Below are positions 27,652-37,049 of a stretch of 64,000 bases of DNA, piece after piece (the first letter of the stretch is position 1; every line of letters begins with the position of its first letter). The DNA comes from Bergeyella sp. (GTDB taxonomy: Bacteria > Bacteroidota > Bacteroidia > Flavobacteriales > Weeksellaceae): positions 124,001 to 188,000 of the forward strand of contig SZYB01000003.1 of assembly GCA_030263285.1 (NCBI GenBank), read 5' to 3'. The notes beneath the pieces were generated by a model. It searched no databases, was not told the DNA's origin, and saw nothing but the letters and a program-made list of their open reading frames with translations. Both the position numbers and the translations under genes were made by a program.

Positions 27652-28914
27652 ATGAGGGGTAAAGCTTCTGTTCCTTCTCTGGAATCTGTACGCAAAGCGC
27701 AGGAAAATATAAAGGAAATTGTAAAGACTACCCCATTGGAAAAAAGTGATAGGCTTTCTTCAAGATATGGGGCTCAGATTTTTTTTAAGAGAGAAGATTT
27801 ACAACCCGTACGTTCTTACAAATTGAGGGGGGCTTATAACAAAATTAAAAACTTGTACAAAAATAATCTCACTTCCAGGGGGGTGGTGTGTGCCAGCGCG
27901 GGAAATCATGCTCAGGGAGTAGCACTTTCCTGTCATTATCTCAAGATAAAGGGATATATTTACATGCCTGTTACCACACCGAGGCAAAAGTTGGAACAAG
28001 TCAGGATGTTTGGTGAAGATCAGGTAGAAATTATTTTGACAGGGGATACTTTTGATGAGGCAAAAGTGGCAGCGCAAAATTTCAGTGAGACCAACGGGGT
28101 ACCGTTTATTCATCCTTTTGATGATATGCAAATCATTGAAGGGCAGGCGACACTTGCTTTGGAGATTCTCAATCAGGTCGGTAAGAACATAGATTATATC
28201 TTTGTGCCTGTGGGCGGAGGAGGGCTTATTTCTGGTGTTATTGCTGTTTTTTCGGTATTGTCACCAGAAACTAAAATCATAGGTGTAGAACCTAAAGGAG
28301 CATCTTCCATGAAAAATTCTATAGAGGTAGGCAAAAATGTTTCACTTGCGGAGATAGATAAATTTGTGGATGGGGCAGCCGTGCAAAAGGTAGGTGAGCT
28401 TACTTTTGAAATTTGTAAGGAGTATCTGGATATTTGTGCGGTGGTAGATGAGGGCAAAATATGCGAAATCATTCTGGAATTATATAACAAAGATGCGTTG
28501 GTTTTAGAGCCGGCGGGGGCGCTTTCTATTGCGGTATTAGATGATTTTAAAGTGCAGATTTTTGGGAAAAATGTAGTATGTGTCCTCAGCGGCAGTAATA
28601 ATGATATCACCCGTATGGAGGAAATAAAGGAAAGAGCAATGTTATACGGAGGACTTAAACATTATTTCAGAGTAAAATTTCCTCAGCGTCCGGGTGCACT
28701 TAAAGAATTTGTTCTACATGTTTTGGGGGAAGAAGATGATATTACTTTTTTTGAATATGCCAAAAAAAATTCCAGAGAGACCGCTTCTGCTATTGTAGGC
28801 ATAGAGCTCAGAGATCGTGGGGAGTTTCAAGGACTTTTCCAAAGAATGAAGGATAGGGGATATTTTGAGGATTATCTTAATGAAAATCCCGACGTGCTGA
28901 ATATGTTTATTTGA
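27652..28914 (+). CDS. ilvA: Threonine ammonia-lyase (threonine deaminase)
   Basis: A PLP enzyme converting threonine to 2-ketobutyrate, the committed step to isoleucine. The PLP lysine is in VRSYKLRGAYNK, the substrate loop in CASAGNHAQGVA and the phosphate-binding glycines in VGGGGLISG. A single C-terminal ACT-like domain (about residues 335-420, starting HYFRVKFPQRPGAL) indicates allosteric control and a short-form enzyme. It follows ilvC after 130 bp, a gap with no hairpin or promoter that I can support. Confidence 0.95.
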   Translation: MRGKASVPSLESVRKAQENIKEIVKTTPLEKSDRLSSRYGAQIFFKREDLQPVRSYKLRGAYNKIKNLYKNNLTSRGVVCASAGNHAQGVALSCHYLKIKGYIYMPVTTPRQKLEQVRMFGEDQVEIILTGDTFDEAKVAAQNFSETNGVPFIHPFDDMQIIEGQATLALEILNQVGKNIDYIFVPVGGGGLISGVIAVFSVLSPETKIIGVEPKGASSMKNSIEVGKNVSLAEIDKFVDGAAVQKVGELTFEICKEYLDICAVVDEGKICEIILELYNKDALVLEPAGALSIAVLDDFKVQIFGKNVVCVLSGSNNDITRMEEIKERAMLYGGLKHYFRVKFPQRPGALKEFVLHVLGEEDDITFFEYAKKNSRETASAIVGIELRDRGEFQGLFQRMKDRGYFEDYLNENPDVLNMFI

Positions 28915-29025
28915 GTCTGTTTTATCCATAGGGAAAATGGAATGTGGATAGGTGGATAAAAAGGGAGATGTTCTGTTTATTGTATAAGAGATATTTCCTA
29001 ATTTCGCGGGGTTATAAAAGCAGAA

Positions 29026-29103
29026 ATGAAAACCCAATATATTTTTTCTCGAGGTCTTGATCTGGGAGAACGTTCTGTTACAATTGATGAACTAAACCGA
29101 TAG
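29026..29103 (+). CDS. Putative 25-codon leader reading frame ahead of purM
   Basis: An ATG at 29026 opens a 25-codon frame ending in TAG at 29101-29103, inside the start of a terminator hairpin. A weak promoter (TTG 28980-28982, TAATTTCG 28999-29006) lies just upstream. The peptide begins MKTQYIFSRG and ends DELNR; it is not enriched for one amino acid, so classical attenuation by tRNA charge is not obvious. The overlap of the stop codon with the hairpin suggests coupling of translation to termination, but the frame may also be accidental. Confidence 0.4.
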   Translation: MKTQYIFSRGLDLGERSVTIDELNR

Positions 29104-29133
29104 TCTTTTTGGGACGATCGGTTTTCTATTTTA
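29094..29133 (+). terminator. Intrinsic terminator ahead of purM
   Basis: AAACCGAT (29094-29101) pairs with ATCGGTTT (29117-29124), with an inner GTC/GAC pair and a T-rich loop, followed by TCTATTTT. It may end the ilv transcript or act as an attenuator for purM. Confidence 0.68.
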
Positions 29134-29150
29134 ACCGTAAAAATGCAGAG

Positions 29151-30140
29151 ATGAGTGATACCTATAAATCCGCCGGGGTAGATAAAGAAGAGGGATACAA
29201 AGCCGTGGAGAAAATAAAAAATGCGGTGAGAGAAACTCAAAACCAAAGGGTACTTAACGGTATAGGGAGCTTTGGAGCTTTTTATGATATAGGTGGTTAT
29301 AAAAATCCTGTCTTGGTGAGTGGAACCGATGGAGTAGGCACAAAACTGAAGATAGCACTGAAACATAAAAATTATCGGTCTATAGGAATAGACTGTTTTG
29401 CCATGTGTGCAAATGACATCATATGTCATGGAGCAAAACCTCAGTTTTTTTTGGATTATTTGGCTTGTGGGAAGCTCCAGGCAGAAGTAGCAGCAGAGAT
29501 AGTATTGGGCATGGCAGAAGCTTGCAGGGATAATGACTGCGCCTTAATAGGGGGAGAAACGGCAGAAATGCCCGGTATGTACAAGTCGGGTGATTATGAT
29601 GTGGCCGGTTTTTGTGTCGGTATTGTAGAGAAAGAAGAGATCATAGATGGATCAAAAATTGGTGTGGGAGACCAAATTCTTGCGCTTCCTAGCTCGGGTT
29701 TTCATTCTAACGGATTTTCTCTGGTAAGGAAAATATTTTCTGATACAGATGAAATTTTTGATGGAAAACCTTTGTACGAGACACTCCTCATTCCCACAAA
29801 GTTGTATTACAAGACTGTACAAAAAGTCAAGGAAAAGTCAAAAGTTAAGGGGATTGCTCACATTACGGGCGGTGGTCTTATAGAAAATGTCCCGAGAATC
29901 ATCCCTAAAGGTTTAAATGCAAAAATTGAGACGGCACGGATAAATGTCCCTAGCATTATGCGGGAGATAGAGAAAAGAGGGAATATAGACCACAAAGAAA
30001 TGTTCGGTATTTTTAATATGGGGGTTGGGATGGTGCTTGTCACGGATCCCGAATCTGCAGGCAAAATAATGCAAGAGGTGGAAGAATCATACTTTATAGG
30101 AGAAATAGTAGAGGGTGAAGAAAGGATAAATTTAGTATGA
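29151..30140 (+). CDS. purM: Phosphoribosylformylglycinamidine cyclo-ligase (AIR synthetase)
   Basis: The ATP-dependent ring closure of FGAM to AIR, fifth step of purine synthesis. The family motifs SGTDGVGTKLKIA, CANDIICHGAKP, GGETAEMPGMY and HITGGGLIENVPR are all present in order. The start at 29151 (MSDTYKSAGVDK) matches the family N-terminus; the frame is open a few codons upstream but that part overlaps the terminator region. At about 330 residues the length is usual. It is the first gene of purM-N-H-D. Confidence 0.96.
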   Translation: MSDTYKSAGVDKEEGYKAVEKIKNAVRETQNQRVLNGIGSFGAFYDIGGYKNPVLVSGTDGVGTKLKIALKHKNYRSIGIDCFAMCANDIICHGAKPQFFLDYLACGKLQAEVAAEIVLGMAEACRDNDCALIGGETAEMPGMYKSGDYDVAGFCVGIVEKEEIIDGSKIGVGDQILALPSSGFHSNGFSLVRKIFSDTDEIFDGKPLYETLLIPTKLYYKTVQKVKEKSKVKGIAHITGGGLIENVPRIIPKGLNAKIETARINVPSIMREIEKRGNIDHKEMFGIFNMGVGMVLVTDPESAGKIMQEVEESYFIGEIVEGEERINLV

Positions 30141-30202
30141 TTGTTTTTTTATTCTGATGTATAGGAGGAAACGGTGTCATGTAAAAAGCGGAGCGAAGAT
30201 AA

Positions 30203-30769
30203 ATGAGTAAGAAGAACATTGTAGTTTTGGCTTCTGGCTCGGGAACCAATTTTCAGAAGATCATGGAGGCTTGTGAAAGGGGGGAGATCAGGAATTCTCA
30301 AATCACAAAGCTTGTCGCAGACCGGGAGTGTTTTGCCTTGGAGAGAGCAAGAAAAGCGAAGGTAGAGGCGTTACTTTTGTCCAGAGAAAACTTTTCTCAG
30401 GAGTGGGGGTATTGTATTCCCAAAAATACCGATCTTATAGTTTTGGCAGGTTTTCTCTCTATTCTTTCTCCGGCGTTTTGTGCGCTATGGGAGGGAAAAA
30501 TGATTAATGTGCACCCTTCTCTTTTGCCAAAATATGGAGGGGTGGGGATGTGGGGAAACCGTGTTCACGAAGCAGTAATTGCAGCTGGAGAAAAGGAGAG
30601 TGGCGCTTCTGTACATTTTGTGACTTCCGAGATAGACCAGGGAGAAGTTATTTTGCAAGGGAAAGTAAGTGTAGAAAAAGGAGAAACGCCGGAATCTTTG
30701 GCCAGGAAAGTTCGTGAGGTAGAATACGATATTTTGCCCAAAGCCATAGAAAAAATATTCAATGTTTAG
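30203..30769 (+). CDS. purN: Phosphoribosylglycinamide formyltransferase
   Basis: Folate-dependent GAR transformylase, third step of purine synthesis. The N-terminal substrate motif is LASGSGTNFQKI, and the catalytic segment includes INVHPSLLPKYGG with the key Asn and His. The later HFVTSEIDQGEVI supplies the conserved Asp. The length (188 residues) is usual. It lies 63 bp after purM. The following 188 bp before purH contain a run of eight G at 30841-30848 and no gene that I can support. Confidence 0.95.
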   Translation: MSKKNIVVLASGSGTNFQKIMEACERGEIRNSQITKLVADRECFALERARKAKVEALLLSRENFSQEWGYCIPKNTDLIVLAGFLSILSPAFCALWEGKMINVHPSLLPKYGGVGMWGNRVHEAVIAAGEKESGASVHFVTSEIDQGEVILQGKVSVEKGETPESLARKVREVEYDILPKAIEKIFNV

Positions 30770-30957
30770 AAGTAACGAGTAAACGAGATAAAAAAACTGT
30801 CGTTAAGTCCGATTGCTGGTGGTGTAAGAAATTCGATGGAGGGGGGGGTCCTATGAACTTTCGGGTAACTTTTCTTGGTAGAAAAGATCTAGTTCTGTCA
30901 ATGAAGAGTGTAGGTGCCTAGAGAGATTACATTTTTAAGAAATAAAATAAAAAATAC

Positions 30958-32484
30958 ATGGGGAAAAGAGCCTTAATAAGTGTATCAGACAAAACCAATC
31001 TTATTCCTTTTGCTTTTTTTTTAGAAGAAAAAGGATACGAATTGATCTCAACGGGTGGCACCTTTGCTTATCTGGAAGCAGCAGGGATTTCTCCCGTTTC
31101 TGTAGAAGAGATTATAGATTTTCCGGAGATGTTTGATGGCAGAGTAAAAACGCTGCATCCAAAAATTCATGGAGGCCTTTTGGCTATCCGAGACAATGCG
31201 GAACATAGGGAAATGGCAAAAAAGCATGGGATAGAGATGATTGATCTTGTGGTGGTAAATTTATATCCTTTTTTTCAGCAGGTACGTAAAGAAATTTCTC
31301 TGAAAGAAAAAGTAGAGTTCATAGATATAGGTGGTCCTTCCATGCTTCGTTCGGCAGCAAAAAACTTCCGTTTTGTAACAGTAATCACCGAGACAGAAGA
31401 TTATGAAAGAGTCAAAAAAGAAATTGCTGATCATGGAGACACTACAGAGGCCACCAGAAAGAGGCTTGCAGGGAAGGTCTTTAACCTCACTTCTGCCTAT
31501 GATGCGGCTATTTCTCAGATGTTGCTGGAGGAAGATTCCCCTAATTGCTATCCTGCTTACCTCAATGCTTCTTACAGAAAAAAAATGGATCTTAGGTATG
31601 GGGAAAATCCTCACCAGACGGCGGCATACTATGTATCTACTTTTGAAAATGGAGCACTTAAGGATTTTGAAATATTAGGAGGAAGGGACTTGTCTTTTAA
31701 TAATCTCAGGGATATGGATTTGTGCTGGAGGGTGGTTTCGGAATTTAGCGAAGTGCATGCCTGCTGTGCTGTGAAGCATTCTACACCTTGTGGTGTGGCA
31801 GTAGGAGAGTCATCATTAGACACGTATAAAAAAACGTATGACTGTGATCCTGTTTCTATTTTTGGGGGAATAGTGGGGGCAAATTTTATGATAGATGCTG
31901 CGACAGCCAGGGAATTGAATAAAACATTTCTGGAGATAGTAATGGCACCGGATTTTTCTCCGGAGGCACTGCAGGAATTGAGAAAGAAGAAAAATCTCAG
32001 AATCATAAAAATTCGGCGGCTTGTTTCCGGAAAAATCTCTTGGGTAAAGACAGACGGTGGCATGTTGGTACAGAGTCAGGACGAGCAGTTATATCAGGAA
32101 TTGCGGGAAGTGACAGACAAAAAATCTACGGAAGAAGAGAAGAAATCACTTCTTTTTGCCTTAAGGGTAGCGAAATATGTAAAATCGAATGCAATAGTGG
32201 TTACCAACGGATCTCAAGCACTGGGCATAGGGGGAGGCCAGGTGAATAGGATATGGGCGGCGCGGGAGGCCATTGAAAGGGCGAAGGAAAAGTATGAGGG
32301 GGATTTATTTTTAGCTTCGGACGCTTTTTTTCCCTTTAGGGATGTGGTAGATTTGTGTGCAAAAGAAGGTATAAAAGCGATTATTCAGCCCGGGGGTAGC
32401 ATGCGGGATGCGGAGTCTGTAGAGGCAGCTAACGAACATGGGATTCTCATGCTGTTTTCGGGCATACGACATTTCTCGCACTAA
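30958..32484 (+). CDS. purH: Bifunctional AICAR transformylase/IMP cyclohydrolase
   Basis: Catalyses the last two steps to IMP. The N-terminal MGS-like cyclohydrolase domain (about residues 1-195) begins KRALISVSDKTNLIPF and has the STGGT and FPEMFDGRVKTLHPKIHGG segments. The C-terminal transformylase has RYGENPHQTA, CCAVKHSTPCGVA and SDAFFPFRD. The length (508 residues) is normal. A separate promoter upstream is possible but no exact -7 element was found. Confidence 0.97.
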   Translation: MGKRALISVSDKTNLIPFAFFLEEKGYELISTGGTFAYLEAAGISPVSVEEIIDFPEMFDGRVKTLHPKIHGGLLAIRDNAEHREMAKKHGIEMIDLVVVNLYPFFQQVRKEISLKEKVEFIDIGGPSMLRSAAKNFRFVTVITETEDYERVKKEIADHGDTTEATRKRLAGKVFNLTSAYDAAISQMLLEEDSPNCYPAYLNASYRKKMDLRYGENPHQTAAYYVSTFENGALKDFEILGGRDLSFNNLRDMDLCWRVVSEFSEVHACCAVKHSTPCGVAVGESSLDTYKKTYDCDPVSIFGGIVGANFMIDAATARELNKTFLEIVMAPDFSPEALQELRKKKNLRIIKIRRLVSGKISWVKTDGGMLVQSQDEQLYQELREVTDKKSTEEEKKSLLFALRVAKYVKSNAIVVTNGSQALGIGGGQVNRIWAAREAIERAKEKYEGDLFLASDAFFPFRDVVDLCAKEGIKAIIQPGGSMRDAESVEAANEHGILMLFSGIRHFSH

Positions 32485-32508
32485 AAAATTATTCATAGAT
32501 CTACAAAA

Positions 32509-32540
32509 TTTGAATTACAGGAGGCAAAAATGTACATTTG
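32509..32540 (+). promoter_or_regulatory. Promoter (-33/-7) for purD
   Basis: TTTG at 32509-32512 and TACATTTG at 32533-32540 are 20 bp apart, a good match to the Bacteroidetes -33/-7 pair, 64 bp before the purD start. Confidence 0.65.
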
Positions 32541-32604
32541 CACGAGGGATGAATCCTTATAGCCTTTATATCACGTATTTATACCATATACATTACATAA
32601 TCAC

Positions 32605-33843
32605 ATGAGAGTACTTATTGTAGGAAATGGGGGGAGAGAATCGGCAGTTGCCGAAAAATTGAAATCGGATTCGAGAATTACCCGGCTTTATTTTGCCAAC
32701 GGGAATGCCAGCACGGAAAGGCTGGGAAAAAATATAAATTATGCTCGGATCTCCGAACTGAGGGATTATGCGCTAAAGGAAAAAATAGACCTTACGATTG
32801 TGGGTCCGGAGGCTCCTCTGGTAGAGGGTATTGTAGATGATTTCAAGCAGCACAATCTTAGGATATTTGGTGCGAAATCCAGATCGGCACAGTTGGAAGG
32901 GAGCAAAACTTTTTCTAAGAAGTTTATGCAGAAATATGGGGTAAAAACAGCTAGGGCAAGGATATTCGACTCTTTTTCCAAGGCGGTGGAATATGTAAAA
33001 AAAGAAGATTATCCCATCGTAATTAAAGCCAGCGGACTGGCGGGTGGAAAAGGGGTAGTGATTTGCGAGACACTTGAGGAGGCGGAAGCTGCTCTGCATG
33101 CCTTTATGATTTCTAAAATGTATGGAGATGCGGGAATACAAGTGGTGATAGAAGAATATCTTCGCGGTTTTGAGGCCTCTGTCATTGCGTTTTCAAACGG
33201 AGAAAAACTCTTTCCCTGTATTCCTGTAAAAGATTACAAAAAGGTAGGTAATGGGGATAAAGGTCCTAACACAGGGGGGATGGGGAGTGTGGCTCCTAGT
33301 CCGGAGTTTACCCCAACACATTTCCAAGACTTTCAAGAAAGTATTTTATTTCCCACGCTTAACGGACTAAAAGAAGAACATCTGAACTTTAAAGGCTTTA
33401 TTTTTTTTGGGTTGATGATCACAGAAAAAGGAACGTATCTTCTGGAATATAATATGCGGCTGGGAGATCCGGAAACGCAGTCATTGCTGGCACTTTTAGA
33501 AAATAATTTATTGGATGTGATAGAGGATTGTCTGGAAGGGAAAGAGATCGCCCTTAAATTTTCTGACCAAAAGGCAGTTTGTCTCGTCATGTGTTCCGGA
33601 GGATATCCGGGAAACATTGAGACGGGATATGAGATTACTGGGACAGAAAAAGTAAAGTATAGCCATCTACTTTATGCCGGAGCTCAGTATAGAGGAGACA
33701 GGATTGTTACCTCCGGAGGGAGAGTCCTGAATCTGATAGCCAAAGGAAGTACTTATGAAGAAGCCAGAGAGAGAGTATATTATGATGCTCATCAGGTAAA
33801 ATTTGATTACAATTTTTATAGGAACGACATAGGAGAGTTTTAG
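32605..33843 (+). CDS. purD: Phosphoribosylamine-glycine ligase (GAR synthetase)
   Basis: ATP-grasp enzyme for the second step of purine synthesis. The N-terminal motif VGNGGRESA, the ATP-grasp segments VIKASGLAGGKGV and VVIEEYLRGFEASV, and the family motif GDKGPNTGGMGSVAPSP are present. The metal-binding LEYNMRLGDPETQ is near residue 290. The length (412 residues) is usual. It follows purH with its own promoter between, so the purine genes may be expressed from more than one start. Confidence 0.97.
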   Translation: MRVLIVGNGGRESAVAEKLKSDSRITRLYFANGNASTERLGKNINYARISELRDYALKEKIDLTIVGPEAPLVEGIVDDFKQHNLRIFGAKSRSAQLEGSKTFSKKFMQKYGVKTARARIFDSFSKAVEYVKKEDYPIVIKASGLAGGKGVVICETLEEAEAALHAFMISKMYGDAGIQVVIEEYLRGFEASVIAFSNGEKLFPCIPVKDYKKVGNGDKGPNTGGMGSVAPSPEFTPTHFQDFQESILFPTLNGLKEEHLNFKGFIFFGLMITEKGTYLLEYNMRLGDPETQSLLALLENNLLDVIEDCLEGKEIALKFSDQKAVCLVMCSGGYPGNIETGYEITGTEKVKYSHLLYAGAQYRGDRIVTSGGRVLNLIAKGSTYEEARERVYYDAHQVKFDYNFYRNDIGEF

Positions 33844-33908
33844 CGGTAAGGAAAAAAAACTCAGTCCTGGATTTGGGTCCTTTATTTTATAAAAAAGTCA
33901 AAAAAACA

Positions 33909-35438
33909 ATGGAAAGAGGGATACTAGTTCTGGATTTCGGTTCACAATATAATCAGCTTATAGCCCGAAAGGTAAGGGATATGGGGGTATATTCGGAAGT
34001 GGTCTTTCACGACATTTCTTTTGAGGAGGTAAAGAAAAAAAATCCGGTGGGCATCATTCTTTCGGGAGGCCCCAGTTCTGTAAATGCGCAGGGGGCACGT
34101 TTGGTAGAGAAAGCCATTTTGGGGTCTGGAATTCCCATCTTGGGTATTTGTTATGGAATGCAGCTCTTGGCACATATTATGGGGGGGCGGGTAAAGAAAG
34201 GCAAAAAAGGAGAATATGGAAAGTCCTTATTCACAGTAGAAAAATACAGTGTATTACTGGAAGGAGTTTCTCCTCAATCTACCGTCTGGATGAGTCATTT
34301 TGATCAGGTGGAGGCAGTGCCGGAAGGTTTTAGTGTCTTGGGAAGATCGGATGTGATTGCTTCTATGGCTTATGAGGAAAAAAACATCTTTGCCGTGCAG
34401 TTCCATCCAGAAGTCTCTCATACCGAAGAGGGAGAAAAAATTCTTAGGAATTTTGTTTTTGAGATATGCAGAGCAAAAGAAAACTGGAAGCTTACGGGTT
34501 ATATAGACCGTTCGATAAAAGAGATCAAGGAAAAAGTAGGGAAAAATCGTGTGATTCTTGGGTTATCGGGGGGGGTAGATTCTTCTGTGGCAGCGGTTCT
34601 TATTCATAAAGCAATTGGCGATCAACTTACCTGCATTTTTGTAGATACCGGTCTTTTGAGGAAAGACGAGGGTAAAAAGGTGATGGAAACCTACGGGGTA
34701 CATTTTCATATGAACATAAAGCAGGTGGATGCTTCAGAAATTTTTCTCTCCAAATTAAAAGGTGTAGGAGATCCGGAAGAAAAAAGAAAAATAATAGGAA
34801 GAGCGTTTGTGTCAGTCTTTGATGAGGAATCAAAAAAGCATACCTCTGCAAAATTTTTGGCGCAAGGGACGATATATCCGGACATAATAGAGAGCGCCTC
34901 TGTAAAAGAACCTTCTTCTGTTATTAAGTCTCATCATAACGTAGGCGGGCTTCCGGAAGATATGCGACTCACTTTGTTAGAGCCTTTGAGAGAGCTTTTC
35001 AAAGATGAGGTAAGAAGGGTAGGGGTAGAGCTGGGCATTCCTTCTGAATTGGTGTACAGGCATCCTTTTCCGGGTCCTGGTCTAGGAATAAGAATTTTGG
35101 GACCGGTGAACAGAGAAAAAGTAAAAATTTTGCAGGAAGCGGATAATATCTTCATACAGGAGCTTTATAATCAAGGTTTGTATGATAAGGTTTCTCAGGC
35201 TTTTGTGGTTTTATTACCGGTAAAATCTGTAGGGGTGATGGGAGATGAAAGAACATATGAGTATGCTGCTGTGATAAGGTCTGCAAACACCGTAGACTTT
35301 ATGACTGCTACCTGGAGCAGGCTTCCTTATGATTTTCTAGAATGTGTTTCTGGCAGGATTACAAATGAGGTAAAAGGAATTAACAGGGTGACGTATGATA
35401 TTTCAAGTAAACCCCCGGCTACAATTGAATGGGAGTAG
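33909..35438 (+). CDS. guaA: GMP synthase (glutamine-hydrolysing)
   Basis: Converts XMP to GMP with glutamine and ATP. The N-terminal class I glutamine amidotransferase has the triad Cys81 (GICYGMQ), His166 and Glu168 (FHPEVS). The ATP pyrophosphatase domain has the P-loop GLSGGVDSSVAA, and the C-terminal dimerisation domain ends KPPATIEWE, the family hallmark. The start at 33909 (MERGILVLDFGSQ) is chosen since the family begins directly with this strand. It lies 66 bp after purD. Confidence 0.97.
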   Translation: MERGILVLDFGSQYNQLIARKVRDMGVYSEVVFHDISFEEVKKKNPVGIILSGGPSSVNAQGARLVEKAILGSGIPILGICYGMQLLAHIMGGRVKKGKKGEYGKSLFTVEKYSVLLEGVSPQSTVWMSHFDQVEAVPEGFSVLGRSDVIASMAYEEKNIFAVQFHPEVSHTEEGEKILRNFVFEICRAKENWKLTGYIDRSIKEIKEKVGKNRVILGLSGGVDSSVAAVLIHKAIGDQLTCIFVDTGLLRKDEGKKVMETYGVHFHMNIKQVDASEIFLSKLKGVGDPEEKRKIIGRAFVSVFDEESKKHTSAKFLAQGTIYPDIIESASVKEPSSVIKSHHNVGGLPEDMRLTLLEPLRELFKDEVRRVGVELGIPSELVYRHPFPGPGLGIRILGPVNREKVKILQEADNIFIQELYNQGLYDKVSQAFVVLLPVKSVGVMGDERTYEYAAVIRSANTVDFMTATWSRLPYDFLECVSGRITNEVKGINRVTYDISSKPPATIEWE

Positions 35439-35538
35439 TTTCTCAAGAGTCTAGGGTCTTTGTAAAGGCTTTACTGGTCAATAACCAATTGTTGGAGGAG
35501 TGTTTTGCAACGAGTTAAGCCTAAAAACGATAAATGAA

Positions 35539-36567
35539 ATGAAAAAAAAGACAACTGTTTTTCTTGTTCTTTGTCTGTTTGTGGTTTCTTGTAATAAGGA
35601 AAATGAGATATTAGAAAGGCTGGATGAGTACATGAAGTCTAGAGAAGCCAAGGGATATCATTTTGGTGATGATTTGGCTCTGCCTAAAGAGGTGATAAAC
35701 TATGCAGATGGCATAGAGATCAGTTTTGGGGAGAGAAAAATATCTGGCACACGTATCGATGACGGATATTATATGTTGGGGGAGAATAACATAACGTTTC
35801 ATATCAGGAAAAAAAATGGGGGGATGCTTTACCGGGATGCTACCGTTAACGTTTATTCCAGAAGGATACCTGAAAGTTTGGGCTACGAAATCGTTAGGGA
35901 ATATCCTCATGATCCTGAGAGTTTTACACAAGGTTTTCAGATTCAAGGGGATGAAGTATACGAGAGCGATGGACAAAACGGAAGTTCCAGAATATGGAAA
36001 TACAAGTTGGGAAGTATCACTCCTATCGTGCAAGCAAGACAGGAAGACGAGTATTTTTCCGAAGGCGCTACACTGGTAGGAAATAAAGTATATCAACTCA
36101 CTTGGAAGAACAGGGTAGGCTTTATCTATGATAAAAATAGTCTGAAAACCATTTCAAAATTTTCTTATCCGTCGGTGATGGAGGAAGGCTGGGGGCTTAC
36201 TTATGACGGAGAATCTCTCATTGCCTCCGACGGAAGTAGCAGATTATATTTTTTGGATCCGGAAAATCCCACAGAAGTAAAAAAAATAATTTCGGTGGCG
36301 AGCAATACGGAAGCCCACAAAAATATCAATGAATTGGAATACTATAAAGGGGCGATCTATGCAAATGTTTGGCAAAAACCTTATATATTGAAAATAAATC
36401 CGGAAAATGGAGAAGTCTTGGCAAAGATAGATTTTATCCAGATAGCAAAAGAAAATACGAAAGGGGTAGATGACGTGCTGAATGGAATAGCTTTCAGAGG
36501 AGAAAACATGTTCATTACGGGAAAAAACTGGTCGAAGATCTATGAGATAAGAACGGAGCAAAAGTAA
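35539..36567 (+). CDS. Glutaminyl-peptide cyclotransferase, lipoprotein
   Basis: A bacterial/plant-type glutamine cyclotransferase forming N-terminal pyroglutamate on secreted proteins. A lipoprotein signal is seen at the N-terminus, with the lipobox Cys in LFVVSCNKE (about residue 18). The beta-propeller domain (about residues 115-340) starts with the typical YPHDPESFTQGF and continues YESDGQNGSSRIWKY; the later NELEYYKGAIYANVW segment is also characteristic. N-terminal pyroglutamate is common on T9SS-exported proteins in this phylum, which would give it a role here. Confidence 0.88.
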   Translation: MKKKTTVFLVLCLFVVSCNKENEILERLDEYMKSREAKGYHFGDDLALPKEVINYADGIEISFGERKISGTRIDDGYYMLGENNITFHIRKKNGGMLYRDATVNVYSRRIPESLGYEIVREYPHDPESFTQGFQIQGDEVYESDGQNGSSRIWKYKLGSITPIVQARQEDEYFSEGATLVGNKVYQLTWKNRVGFIYDKNSLKTISKFSYPSVMEEGWGLTYDGESLIASDGSSRLYFLDPENPTEVKKIISVASNTEAHKNINELEYYKGAIYANVWQKPYILKINPENGEVLAKIDFIQIAKENTKGVDDVLNGIAFRGENMFITGKNWSKIYEIRTEQK

Positions 36568-37049
36568 AGAAATGCCGAAAACAAGGCAAAGAGGATATTT
36601 TTTACATGGGAAGCAAAAAATATTCTTTTTTAATAAGGATGGTGTTTTTTTATCCTCTTTTTCAAGTTTTTGTATGCTCAAAGGTTTTAGTTATCAGGTT
36701 ATTAACGGTTTTGTGCATATTACGGTTACTGGGAATAGGGGGCTGGTGAGCACCATCTACTAGGTTACTTGAGGTTTATTACGGAGGGAAAGCGCAAGTA
36801 GGAGGATGTAGATCATAATCCGCATCTGGGAGACTTTCAACGAAACATGAAAAGATGGTTTTTTTTCCTTTGCAGCTCTATTTTTTTGAGAAGTAGATTA
36901 AGACACGTGAGTGAGATGGGGGAGATTGGAGAAGGCAGTGCTCAAGACCAAGCAATTTACGAAGATGTTTATATCTTTGCTAAGAGCTTACATGAGATGA
37001 AACTTTTTCGGATACAGATTACCGTAATTACCCAGAGTTTTTTGGTCTC
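36568..37049. other. Gene-poor stretch, probably decayed
   Basis: No gene is firmly supported. A reading frame from 36847 has a signal-peptide-like start (MKRWFFFLCSSIFL) and then GSAQDQAIYEDVYIFAKSLHEM before running out of frame; a +1 reading continues as DTDYRNYPEFFGLM. This looks like the remains of a small secreted protein, but I cannot name a family. The preceding 36575-36770 has only hydrophobic low-quality frames. Confidence 0.4.

Noticed and set aside
30841-30848. G8 tract before purH as a phase-variation switch
   Set aside because: It lies in the untranslated gap before purH, about 110 bp from its start, and no reading frame crosses it that would be switched.
32531-32565. Ten-codon frame ATG TAC ATT TGC... 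before purD as a second leader peptide
   Set aside because: The ATG lies inside the -7 promoter element itself, so the frame would not be fully transcribed, and there is no terminator hairpin between it and purD.
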